A stretch of DNA of 64,000 nt from Granulicella sp. (GTDB lineage: Bacteria; Acidobacteriota; Terriglobia; Terriglobales; Acidobacteriaceae): the NCBI GenBank assembly GCA_027450185.1, contig DAIDKF010000005.1:304-64303 (forward strand), given 5' to 3'. The position numbers and the translations under genes were made by a program. This document shows, in pieces, positions 56,929-64,000 of the stretch (position 1 is its first letter; each line of letters opens with the position of its first letter). Below the pieces are notes generated by a model. That model ran no database searches and was not told the DNA's origin. It saw nothing but the letters and a program-made list of their open reading frames with translations.

Positions 56929-58110
56929 ATGGCAACTAACAGATCTGACTTCGCAGGAATCGAGTGCATGGCGAAAGCGAACCCATCGACGGGCAGCAAC
57001 ACCAGCGGCAGGACGCGTGGCAGGACTGACGGCAAGCCGGCTCCGTCGGTGTTTGCGGGACGGGCCTGGCAGCAGGTGCTGGCGCGCGACGCGTCGGCCG
57101 ACGGGCAGTTTGTCTATGCCGTCAAGTCCACAGGCGTGTACTGCCGTCCGGGATGTCCGAGCCGACGACCCGAGCGCAAGAACGTCAGCTTCTTTCCTAC
57201 GCCTGCGCTGGCCGAGGCTGCGGGCTTCCGCGCCTGCCTGCGCTGCGAGCCCAACCGCGTCGTGCCACGGGCTGATCCGCAGGCCGAGGCCATCGGGCGG
57301 GCTGCCGAATTCCTCGCAGCGCATGCGGGTGAGCGAACGAAGCTGGACGATCTGGCCGCAGCCTCCGGGCTGGGCAAGTTCGCGCTGCAACGCGGGTTCA
57401 AGCGCGTGCTCGGCCTGACCCCCGGCGACTTTGCCCGCGAGCAGCGTAAGAACCGCTTTCGCGAGAAGGTCCGAACGCCGAAGCTCTCGATCACTGACGC
57501 TGTGTATGAGGCGGGGTTTGGATCTTCGTCTCGGCTGTACGAGCACGTCGATCAGACGCTGGGCATGACGCCGACGGCAATGAAGGCGGGTGGCGCAGGC
57601 GAGACAATCCACTATGCGGTGGTCGGTTCGCCGCTGGGGCGGTTGCTGGTTGCGACGACCGCGCGCGGGTTGTGCGCCGTGCTGTTTGCGGACTCCGACA
57701 CAGAGGCGTCGATCGAGTTGCGCCAGCGCTTTCCGCAGGCTGTACTGCGCGCTGCCAACGCAGACGCAGAGTTGGCCGAAGCTGTACGCTTTGTGCTCTC
57801 GCGGCTTACTGAGCACCCGACCGCCGCGATGCTTCCATTCCACGTCCGCGCGACGGCGTTTCAGCAGCGTGTGTGGCGGGCACTGCTGCAGATTCCGCGC
57901 GGCGAGACGCGGACCTATGCGCAGATTGCCGCGGCTGTCGGTTCGCCTAACGCGGTGCGCGCGGTCGGAACCGCCTGCGGGTCGAATCTGCTCGCAGTCG
58001 TGGTGCCGTGCCATCGAGTGGTGGGGGCGGATGGGAGGTTGGCAGGCTATCGCTGGGGCGTCGAGCGCAAACGCCAACTTCTTGAGATGGAAGGTGACGC
58101 GCGGAGTTGA
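56929..58110 (+). CDS. ada: Bifunctional Ada: AraC-type regulator and O6-methylguanine-DNA methyltransferase
   Basis: Ada repairs alkylated DNA and, once methylated, activates the adaptive response. The 393-residue protein contains three parts. The first is the N-terminal Ada zinc domain (STGVYCRPGCPSRRP with cysteine 72 as acceptor candidate, ACLRCEPN). The second is an AraC helix-turn-helix region (AASGLGKFALQRGFKRVLGLTPGDFAREQR, VYEAGFGSSSRLYE). The third is the methyltransferase domain, with IPRGETRTYAQIAAAVGSPNAVRAVG and the active site VVPCHRVV (cysteine 361). ATG 56929 follows AGGAT; the frame extends to 56851 but without a ribosome site. It starts 145 bases after icd; an alkA gene is not adjacent. 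Confidence 0.94.
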   Translation: MATNRSDFAGIECMAKANPSTGSNTSGRTRGRTDGKPAPSVFAGRAWQQVLARDASADGQFVYAVKSTGVYCRPGCPSRRPERKNVSFFPTPALAEAAGFRACLRCEPNRVVPRADPQAEAIGRAAEFLAAHAGERTKLDDLAAASGLGKFALQRGFKRVLGLTPGDFAREQRKNRFREKVRTPKLSITDAVYEAGFGSSSRLYEHVDQTLGMTPTAMKAGGAGETIHYAVVGSPLGRLLVATTARGLCAVLFADSDTEASIELRQRFPQAVLRAANADAELAEAVRFVLSRLTEHPTAAMLPFHVRATAFQQRVWRALLQIPRGETRTYAQIAAAVGSPNAVRAVGTACGSNLLAVVVPCHRVVGADGRLAGYRWGVERKRQLLEMEGDARS

Positions 58111-58352
58111 ACAGGTTGGCAGGCGAAGTGAAACGCGGTTGTTTCAGTCTCCCATCAAGCTGTAGAAAGACGCTGAATCCGCGCCTCGGTGCAGCAGAAC
58201 AGACAATGACAGGGGCAGAAGACAGCGGCTCTACGCTCCTCCGCGCGCAGAGCCGCAGGCTCAGGATGGAGTGATGGTTGGAGTCGATGGTCGCTCGACA
58301 CGCGTCTAAAATGGGTAAGAGGCGCTGCTGCGCCGGTGAAGGTTGCTGATCG

Positions 58353-59570
58353 ATGAAACTGCGTCCCGTGATTCTGGTTCTCGTGATCCTGTGCGGGTTT
58401 TATTTTCTCTCCACGCGCTGGGTTCCCTCCGGCGCGCTGGCCGGGCTGGTGCATCGCTCGCCAGCCGTCATAGACGGCGCCACAACCTCGAACAGCTCCG
58501 GCCCGCTTGGCGATTTCTCGTTGACCGAAGCCCATGCCGCGCCGCAGTTTGACTCCGAAGAGCAGCAGAATATTGCGGTCTACAAGAAGGCGCTGCCGTC
58601 GGTGGTGAACATCACGAGCACCGAGGTGGTGTGCTGCGACTTCTTCCTGCAGCCGGTGCCGCAGCAGGGCCAGGGCTCGGGCTTCATCGTCGACAATCAG
58701 GGGCACATCCTCACCAACAATCACGTTGTCGACAATGCGCAGACCGTCGAAGTGACCTTGTGGAACAAGAAGAAATTCAAGGCCACGGTGCTGGGCGTGG
58801 ACCATATTCACGATCTGGCGCTGCTGCAGATTCATGGGGCGCAGGACCTCCAGCCGGCGACGCTGGCGGACTCCACCAACCTTGTGGTGGGGCAGTTGGT
58901 GTACGCGATCGGCAATCCGTTTGGATTTTCGGGAACGATGACACGGGGCATCATCTCGGCCATTCGCTCGGTGCAGTTGCCGTCGGGCAATCGCATTGAG
59001 GACGCAATCCAGACGGACGCGTCGGTGAACCCGGGCAACTCCGGCGGCCCGCTGCTGGACTCGCACGGAAACGTGATTGGGATTACGACGGTGATTGCGT
59101 CGAACCCGAACGGAGGCGCGGACCAGTCAGCGGGCATTGGATTTGCGATTCCCATCTCAACGGCCAAGGCGGTGCTCGAAGACTTCATGCGCTATGGGCA
59201 CACGCGGCGGCCGTCGCTGGACATCGTGACGCTGCCGATTGGGCCGGATGAGGCGGAGCAGATCGGCCTGCCTGCCGACTACGGCATCCTGATCGAGCGC
59301 GTGCTTCCGGGCGGAGCGGCAGCGCGCGCGGGGCTGCGCGGCGGCAACCAACTGGCCTACAAGGGCAACACTCAGGTGATGCTCGGCGGCGACCTGATTG
59401 TGGGCTGCGATGGCCAGGAGATTACGACGCCGCAGGACCTGTCCAACGCTCTGAACGCGCACCACGCGGGCGATACGGTGGTGCTCACGATCTATCGCGG
59501 GCAGCAGCGGATGAACGTGAAGGTCACGCTCTCGGACGCGAAGGAAGTGCTTAACGGCCAGCAGGCGTAG
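58353..59570 (+). CDS. HtrA/DegP-like trypsin-type serine protease with one PDZ domain
   Basis: This 405-residue protein is a membrane-anchored or exported envelope protease for damaged or misfolded proteins. The N-terminal hydrophobic segment (VILVLVILCGFYFLSTRW) is probably a membrane anchor since it lacks a clear cleavage site. The catalytic triad is in ILTNNHVVDNA (His), DHIHDLALLQ (Asp) and VNPGNSGGPLL (Ser near residue 230). A single PDZ domain follows (IGLPADYGILIERVLPGGAAARAGLRGG). One PDZ and an anchor resemble DegS/HhoA-type more than DegP. An unusual CC dipeptide (VVCCDFF) sits just before the protease domain loop. Confidence 0.93.
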   Translation: MKLRPVILVLVILCGFYFLSTRWVPSGALAGLVHRSPAVIDGATTSNSSGPLGDFSLTEAHAAPQFDSEEQQNIAVYKKALPSVVNITSTEVVCCDFFLQPVPQQGQGSGFIVDNQGHILTNNHVVDNAQTVEVTLWNKKKFKATVLGVDHIHDLALLQIHGAQDLQPATLADSTNLVVGQLVYAIGNPFGFSGTMTRGIISAIRSVQLPSGNRIEDAIQTDASVNPGNSGGPLLDSHGNVIGITTVIASNPNGGADQSAGIGFAIPISTAKAVLEDFMRYGHTRRPSLDIVTLPIGPDEAEQIGLPADYGILIERVLPGGAAARAGLRGGNQLAYKGNTQVMLGGDLIVGCDGQEITTPQDLSNALNAHHAGDTVVLTIYRGQQRMNVKVTLSDAKEVLNGQQA

Positions 59571-59593
59571 GGTTAAAGCCAGTGTGGTCGACG

Positions 59594-59631
59594 CCAGCGC
59601 AGCGGCGTGATCCCAGCGCAGCGGCGTGATT
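59594..59631. repeat. Two 19-base tandem repeats
   Basis: Units CCAGCGCAGCGGCGTGAT(C/T) lie back to back at 59594-59612 and 59613-59631. A partial, diverged third copy (CTAGTGCAGTG) coincides with the last codons of the DUF2237 gene. This suggests the repeat grew by duplication at that gene's 3' end. Confidence 0.75.
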
Positions 59632-60030
59632 CTAGTGCAGTGTCTTGGGGATCACCGCGAACTGGAGCAGGATCTCGAAAGGAATGATATCGAGCGTGGC
59701 CTCGTGGGTGGCCTCGAGAACCACCGGGCAGGCGTGACCGGCGCGCTGCACCTGTAGCCAGCGGGCGGCGCAGACGCACCAGCGGTCGCCGGGCTTGAGA
59801 CCAGGAAAGCCGTACTGCGGCAGCGGTGTGGAGAGGTCGTTGCCTAGCTCGGCGGACGCGGCGAGAAACTCCGCCGTGACGATGCAGCAGACGGTGTGCG
59901 TGCCCAGGTCGTCGGGGCCGGTGTTGCAGCAGCCGTCGCGATAGAAGCCAGTAACGGGGTCGTTGCCGCAGGTCTCCAGCGGCTGGCCAAGAACGTTCTT
60001 CTGGGTTGCGAGCTTTGGGCCAGTGTCCAT
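59632..60030 (-). CDS. DUF2237 family protein
   Basis: This 132-residue cytoplasmic protein belongs to a cysteine-rich family of unknown function (DUF2237). Matching blocks are NVLGQPLETCGNDPVTGFYRDGCCNTGPDDLGTHTVCC, VTAEFLAASAELGNDLSTP, and FPGLKPGDRWCVCAARW followed by HEATLDIIPFEIL (each block broken here). Several conserved cysteines (CxxDP, GCC, CC, CVC) suggest metal binding or redox activity. It is convergent with the HtrA-like gene, its stop codon lying 62 bases away. Confidence 0.9.
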   Translation of the reverse strand: MDTGPKLATQKNVLGQPLETCGNDPVTGFYRDGCCNTGPDDLGTHTVCCIVTAEFLAASAELGNDLSTPLPQYGFPGLKPGDRWCVCAARWLQVQRAGHACPVVLEATHEATLDIIPFEILLQFAVIPKTLH

Positions 60031-60054
60031 GCAACGATTGTAGTCTTCGCGCGG

Positions 60055-61701
60055 CTACTTTGCCGTCATGGCCAGTTGCTGCTGATATTCCTCGTAGGGG
60101 CCCTTGTGGTCGGTGATGCGGAAGTCGGTGGGGCCGCCCTCGAAGTGCCATATGCGCGTTCCCGCTTCCTCGATGAGGTCCTGATCGTGGGTAACCAGGA
60201 AGACCGTCCCTTCGTACTTCTGGATGGCCTGGTTGAGCGCGTTGATGCTCTCGAGGTCGAGATGGTTGGTGGGCTCATCGAGCACCAGCACGTTGGGTTT
60301 GAGCAGCATGATCTTGCAGAAGAGCAGGCGCGCTGCTTCGCCGCCGGAGAGCGCGTCGGTCTTCTTGAGCCCCTCTTCGCCCTTGAACAGCATCTGCCCG
60401 AGGATGCCGCGGATGTCTTCTTTCACGGCCTTGGGGTCGTACTGGTGCAGCCAGTCCTGCGCCGTCATGCCAAGCTGGATGGAACCCTTGTGGTCCTGCG
60501 CAAAGTAGCCAATGGAGACCTCATGCCCCCATTTGACGGCGCCTGAGTCGATCGAGACGTCCTTCTCTTCGATGCCCGGAGCGTTGGCCAGCAGGGCCTT
60601 GAGCAGGGTCGTCTTGCCCTGGCCGTTGCGGCCGATCAGGACGACCTTCTCGCCGCGGCTGACCATTGCGGAGAAGTTGTGGATGACGTGCTCGGTCTTG
60701 CCGTCAAGCTGGGTGTAGCTCTTGTTGACGCCCTCGAACTCCAGGACGGTCTTGCCGGAGGGCCGCTCCATCTTGAATGCGATGTAGGGGCGGGCAATGT
60801 TCGAGCGTGCGAGTTCACTCGTGGCCAGCCGCTCGACCTCCTTCTTGCGCGAGTTTACCTGCGAGCTGCGCGTTCCGGCGGAGAAGCGGGCGATGAAGTC
60901 GTTGAGCTGCGCAATCTTCTTCTCGCGCTGTTCGTTCTGGCTCTCGATGCGGGTGCGGATACTGGTCTTCTGCAGAACCATGTCGTCGTAGCCGCCGTTG
61001 TAGGTGATGATCGTCTCGTAGTCGATGTCGGCGATGTGGGTGCAGACGTTGTTCAGGAAGTGACGATCGTGCGAGATGGTAATAACCGTCCCGTTGTAGC
61101 GGTTGAGGAAGTCCTGCAGCCAGTGGATCGATTCCAGATCGAGGTAGTTGGTGGGCTCGTCGAGCAGCAGCGCCTGGGGGTTGCCGAAGAGCGCCTGTGC
61201 GAGCAGCACGCGGACCTTCTGGCCGCCCTGGATCTCTGACATCTTGCGCTCGTGGAGTTCGTCGGGGATGTCGAGGCCCTGGAGCAGCACGGCGGCATTG
61301 GCCTCGGCCTCGTAGCCGTCCTCATCGCCGACGATACCCTCCAGTTCGCCGAGACGGGAGCCGTCGGCATCGGTCATCTCGGGCTTGGCGTAGATCAGTT
61401 CCCGCTCCTCCATGGCCGCCCACAGGGCCTTGTTGCCCATAATCACGGTATCGACCACGCGGTAGGCGTCAAACTCGTACTGGTCCTGCTTGAGGACACC
61501 GATCTTGCGGGGGCGCACGACCGTACCCTTCTGGGCGTCGATTTCCCCGGTTAAAACCTTCATAAAGGTAGACTTGCCGGCGCCATTAGGGCCGGTGAGG
61601 CCGTAGCGGCGGCCAGCCGTGAACGTCACTGAGACGTCTTCAAAGAGCAGCTTCGCGCCGTAGCGCATCGTTACATTCGAGACAGAGATCATCACTACCA
61701 T
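60055..61701 (-). CDS. ybiT: ABC-F ATPase, YbiT type
   Basis: ABC-F proteins have two fused ATPase domains and no membrane part; they act on the ribosome. This 548-residue protein has SVSNVTMRYGAKLLFEDV, Walker A1 GPNGAGKST, signature 1 EIQGGQKVRV (an SGGQ variant) and Walker B1 LLLDEPTNYLDL. The charged interdomain linker with RKKEVERLA follows, then Walker A2 GRNGQGKTT, LSGGEAARLL and VLVLDEPTNHLDL. The ESIHWLQDFLNRYNGTVITISHDRHFLNNVCTHIADIDY region (split here for length) is closest to E. coli YbiT. The start is ATG 61701, or ATG 61692, which gives MISVSNVTM as in relatives. It lies 24 bases upstream of the DUF2237 start on the same strand, suggesting an operon. Confidence 0.93.
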   Translation of the reverse strand: MVVMISVSNVTMRYGAKLLFEDVSVTFTAGRRYGLTGPNGAGKSTFMKVLTGEIDAQKGTVVRPRKIGVLKQDQYEFDAYRVVDTVIMGNKALWAAMEERELIYAKPEMTDADGSRLGELEGIVGDEDGYEAEANAAVLLQGLDIPDELHERKMSEIQGGQKVRVLLAQALFGNPQALLLDEPTNYLDLESIHWLQDFLNRYNGTVITISHDRHFLNNVCTHIADIDYETIITYNGGYDDMVLQKTSIRTRIESQNEQREKKIAQLNDFIARFSAGTRSSQVNSRKKEVERLATSELARSNIARPYIAFKMERPSGKTVLEFEGVNKSYTQLDGKTEHVIHNFSAMVSRGEKVVLIGRNGQGKTTLLKALLANAPGIEEKDVSIDSGAVKWGHEVSIGYFAQDHKGSIQLGMTAQDWLHQYDPKAVKEDIRGILGQMLFKGEEGLKKTDALSGGEAARLLFCKIMLLKPNVLVLDEPTNHLDLESINALNQAIQKYEGTVFLVTHDQDLIEEAGTRIWHFEGGPTDFRITDHKGPYEEYQQQLAMTAK

Positions 61702-61808
61702 TTTCTCACGTCCTGCGCAGACCTCGGGATCCTGCGCGAACGGTGAGCAATGTCTCTGTACAACCGATCAAACAGCGGTGCCGCAGTGCCATCGTCGCCA
61801 TGAGCGGG

Positions 61809-61842
61809 GGCGTAAAGATTGCAAAGGCGTAAAGATTGCAAA
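61809..61842. repeat. Perfect 17-base tandem duplication
   Basis: GGCGTAAAGATTGCAAA occurs twice without spacer (61809-61825 and 61826-61842) in the gap between the GH15 and ybiT genes. A nearby inverted repeat ATACAGG/CCTGTAT (about 61852-61874) lies just after the GH15 stop codon and may serve as a terminator. Confidence 0.85.
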
Positions 61843-61893
61843 CTTGTCGGCATACAGGATATTCCCCCTGTATCGTCGATAAGCTTGTAGATT

Positions 61894-64000
61894 CTAGCTT
61901 CTGGGGCGATCGGCCTCGGTGCCCTGGGAGGGGGATTCGGTGGCGATGGCGACCTCGCAGTTGTGGCCCAGCCAGCGGTTCTGCTCGGTCCAGTGCAGGG
62001 TGAAGATGATGCTTCCGGTCTGATCGGCGGCAATGGGGATGTCGACGAAGCATCCGACACGGCCGAGGGAGTGGGCTTCGCGGTCGATCTTGGTGGCCCA
62101 GTTGTCCGTCGAATAGACCAGCGAGAACAGGTCGGAGTCTACGATGCGGAGGGTGCCGCCCTGCACAACTGCAACAATGGGGCGGCCGATCTTGTAGATG
62201 CCGAGATGGCGGTGGAAGGTGTGCTTGGCGCGGTCGGAGACGTAGCGTGCGTGGACCACGGAGATGCGGTCGAAGACCTTGCCGTCGGCCACGGAGCGGA
62301 GGAGTTTCAGATACTCGGCGTGGGCCCACACCAGGGGCTGTGCGGAGCCGGCGGAGCGCCCGAAGTACATTTCCTCGGAGGGTAGGTCCTCACGGTCCCA
62401 TATCTGCTCGGGGAGCATGCCGCCGATCGAACTGAACTGTTCCATCGCTGTGATGTGGGCGTTGATCTCGCGCCCGGCTGCGAGTTCGTAGTGCGCTCGC
62501 TCGCCGGTGAGGATGGGCCACGCGCGGCCCTGTCCCCAGCCCATGTAGGGGCCGCCGTCCTTGCGCTGGCCGTAGCCGTCGTGGTTGTAGCGCCGCCAGC
62601 AGGGGCCATACGGAGTGTCAATCTTGAGAATGTGATCGACGACCTTGAGGGAGTCGACGATGAGCGGGTCGTCGGCGCGCCGTATGCCGTAGCGCACCAG
62701 TTCGAGGAAGCCGGGATCGATCACATCGCAGGACTCATAGTTGCATTGCTCGCCGGGTCCGCGGTTGGCAATGTGGATCATGCCGGGAGGAATCTTTTCG
62801 TTGTGGAAGGACTCGCCGACGGCTGGCGGGCGGATGCGCATGAAGTGGTGCGCAATGTCGGGGTGAAGGGTGCCGCGGGTGGTCGTGGTCCAACGCTCCA
62901 GGCGGATTTCAATCCAGTCGGCGAACTCTTCCAGAAAGAGGCCAACCTCCTCGGAGCCGTGGTGGCGCAGGATGTCCGCTGCGCAGATCAGTGCGGCGAT
63001 GACGGCGGCCAGCGTGGACGGGCTGTAGCCCGCGTTCTCCTCCCAGCGCTCCTGCTGCGTGATGGGAGCGTAGCGGACCAGAAAAGCCGCGGCCGAGGTG
63101 ACAAACGGGACCACGTCAAAGTTGCCCAGCCCCTCGATCTTCCACAGCCGCCACGCGAGCATGATGGGGAAGGCCACCTCGTCAAGCTGAATGCCGGACC
63201 AGTAGGGAACGCCGTTGATCCAGAAATTCTGCGCAAAGCCGCCGTCGGGATGCTGGGTGCAGGCCAGGTAGACAAGCGCTCCGCGAGCGGCTTCAATGCG
63301 TCCGCAGGCCAGCAGGGCGGTAGCGGACTGGACCATGTCGCGGGTCCAGACAAGATGGTAGCCGCCCAGGTCGTCGTCGGACTTCGATGCTCCCCAGGGG
63401 ATGGACGCCGAGGCGATGAAGGCGCCCGGGTAGGTCTTGTCTTCGTGCGCGAGGATGACGGCGTGGGAGGCGCGCATGAGTTTCCCCTCGTCGGTGGAGA
63501 ACTGCGCCAGCGCGGTGGGCGGGAGGGCGCGGTGCCACTCATTGATGAACCGAGCGCGGTGCTTGAGGTAGGGCACCGAGAGCGACTGCATCATGCTGGA
63601 GATGGCCGAGTGATGGCCGCGCCCCAGTGCGATGGCAATCGTGAACTCCCGGTGCCGGGACACATCGATCTCGCCCATCATGGCGATGTTGCCGTTGAGC
63701 GCCTGGCCGAAGTTCCAGGTCATGCGCAGGTGTTCGGAGAGGTCGGAGTACCCGTCGCTGGAGCCCACGTAGCCGCAACTGGAGCGCGTAAAACCGCAGT
63801 CCGCACCCAACGCGAGGGAGAACTCGTTCTTCCACGCGAGGACGCAGCGGTCTCCGGCAATGTCGATGGAGCGGGCCGAGTTGCCCGCGCCCCCGCCATC
63901 GAGATGCGGCGCGAGCAGTGCGTAACACTTCAATCGCGAGAGAATCGCCTCGTCGCCGGTGATCTTGACGTTCATCAGAACGACGGCGTGATGAGGGTCG
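61894..64000 (-). CDS. GH15 glucoamylase-like glycosidase, 5' end outside the window
   Basis: This is the C-terminal two thirds or more of a glycoside hydrolase family 15 enzyme that releases glucose from alpha-glucans. The frame is open through the right edge; the ATG at 63975 is internal because the preceding codons read DPHHAVVL, which continues family sequence. The (alpha/alpha)6 barrel has WTRDMVQSATALLACGR, GGFAQNFWINGVPYWSG, LDEVAFPIMLAWRLW, RWEENAGYSPSTLAA (general acid glutamate region), GPCWRRYNHDGYGQ and LPEQIWD (catalytic base). The C-terminal beta-sandwich ends near residue 693 of the visible part. No signal peptide can be judged. It may serve glycogen or maltodextrin breakdown. 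Confidence 0.93.
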   Translation of the reverse strand, partial: DPHHAVVLMNVKITGDEAILSRLKCYALLAPHLDGGGAGNSARSIDIAGDRCVLAWKNEFSLALGADCGFTRSSCGYVGSSDGYSDLSEHLRMTWNFGQALNGNIAMMGEIDVSRHREFTIAIALGRGHHSAISSMMQSLSVPYLKHRARFINEWHRALPPTALAQFSTDEGKLMRASHAVILAHEDKTYPGAFIASASIPWGASKSDDDLGGYHLVWTRDMVQSATALLACGRIEAARGALVYLACTQHPDGGFAQNFWINGVPYWSGIQLDEVAFPIMLAWRLWKIEGLGNFDVVPFVTSAAAFLVRYAPITQQERWEENAGYSPSTLAAVIAALICAADILRHHGSEEVGLFLEEFADWIEIRLERWTTTTRGTLHPDIAHHFMRIRPPAVGESFHNEKIPPGMIHIANRGPGEQCNYESCDVIDPGFLELVRYGIRRADDPLIVDSLKVVDHILKIDTPYGPCWRRYNHDGYGQRKDGGPYMGWGQGRAWPILTGERAHYELAAGREINAHITAMEQFSSIGGMLPEQIWDREDLPSEEMYFGRSAGSAQPLVWAHAEYLKLLRSVADGKVFDRISVVHARYVSDRAKHTFHRHLGIYKIGRPIVAVVQGGTLRIVDSDLFSLVYSTDNWATKIDREAHSLGRVGCFVDIPIAADQTGSIIFTLHWTEQNRWLGHNCEVAIATESPSQGTEADRPRS

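Overview
The window is a GC-rich chromosomal segment carrying about 40 protein genes and one tRNA. It looks like an acidobacterium of the Terriglobia/Acidobacteriaceae type (Granulicella, Terriglobus or Edaphobacter relatives). This is an inference from gene content: three large Oar-like TonB-dependent receptors with N-terminal carboxypeptidase-regulatory-like domains, an exosortase beside a tiny PExPT-type sorting-signal protein, a patatin-Omp85 protein, an M13 peptidase, and GH15 and GH30 glycosidases. No phage, CRISPR array, rRNA operon or intact insertion sequence was seen. Only two decayed IS relics are present.

Layout. 1-5.3 kb holds translation and housekeeping genes: cysS (3' end outside the window), tsaD, cca, obgE. 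5.6-17.3 kb holds three tandem Oar-like outer-membrane receptors; the first two end in clear terminators and the third is preceded by an IS21-like end relic. 17.3-19.7 kb holds a geranylgeranyl-reductase-type flavoprotein and a luciferase-like monooxygenase. 19.8-23.3 kb is a probable three-gene run: an exported protein with an FG-containing heptad repeat, an orphan OppD-type ATPase and a metallophosphoesterase. 23.3-28.6 kb holds a patatin/POTRA/barrel protein (type Vd-like), msrA, a HIT protein and an M48 membrane peptidase. 28.7-32.3 kb is an overlapping pair of TldD/TldE-like proteins that both carry export signals. 32.3-37.7 kb holds an RlpA-like lipoprotein, an unknown exported protein and bamA. 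37.9-39.9 kb is the exosortase mini-locus. 40.1-43.6 kb holds frr, folP and dacB. 43.6-50.3 kb holds a small HisKA-like protein, tRNA-Leu(CAG), an M13 peptidase, aqpZ and gyrB. 50.3-50.9 kb is an IS630 relic. 50.9-59.6 kb holds a flippase, glutaryl-CoA dehydrogenase, GH30, icd, ada and an HtrA-like protease. 59.6-64 kb holds a DUF2237 protein, a YbiT-like ABC-F protein and a GH15 glucoamylase cut by the right edge.

Functional themes. Much of the segment builds or remodels the envelope: BamA, the Oar receptors, the patatin-barrel protein, RlpA, DacB, the flippase, several exported peptidases and the exosortase. The best candidate for an unusual system is the exosortase locus. A 63-residue protein has a signal peptide directly followed by a PENPT-membrane-helix-basic tail, so double processing would leave only about 12 residues including one cysteine. 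Its partner exosortase appears to be fused to an EpsI-like domain, and the pair sits behind a good sigma70-like promoter and a leader that can form two stems. The second candidate is the exported TldD/TldE-like pair, because this family normally works in the cytoplasm.
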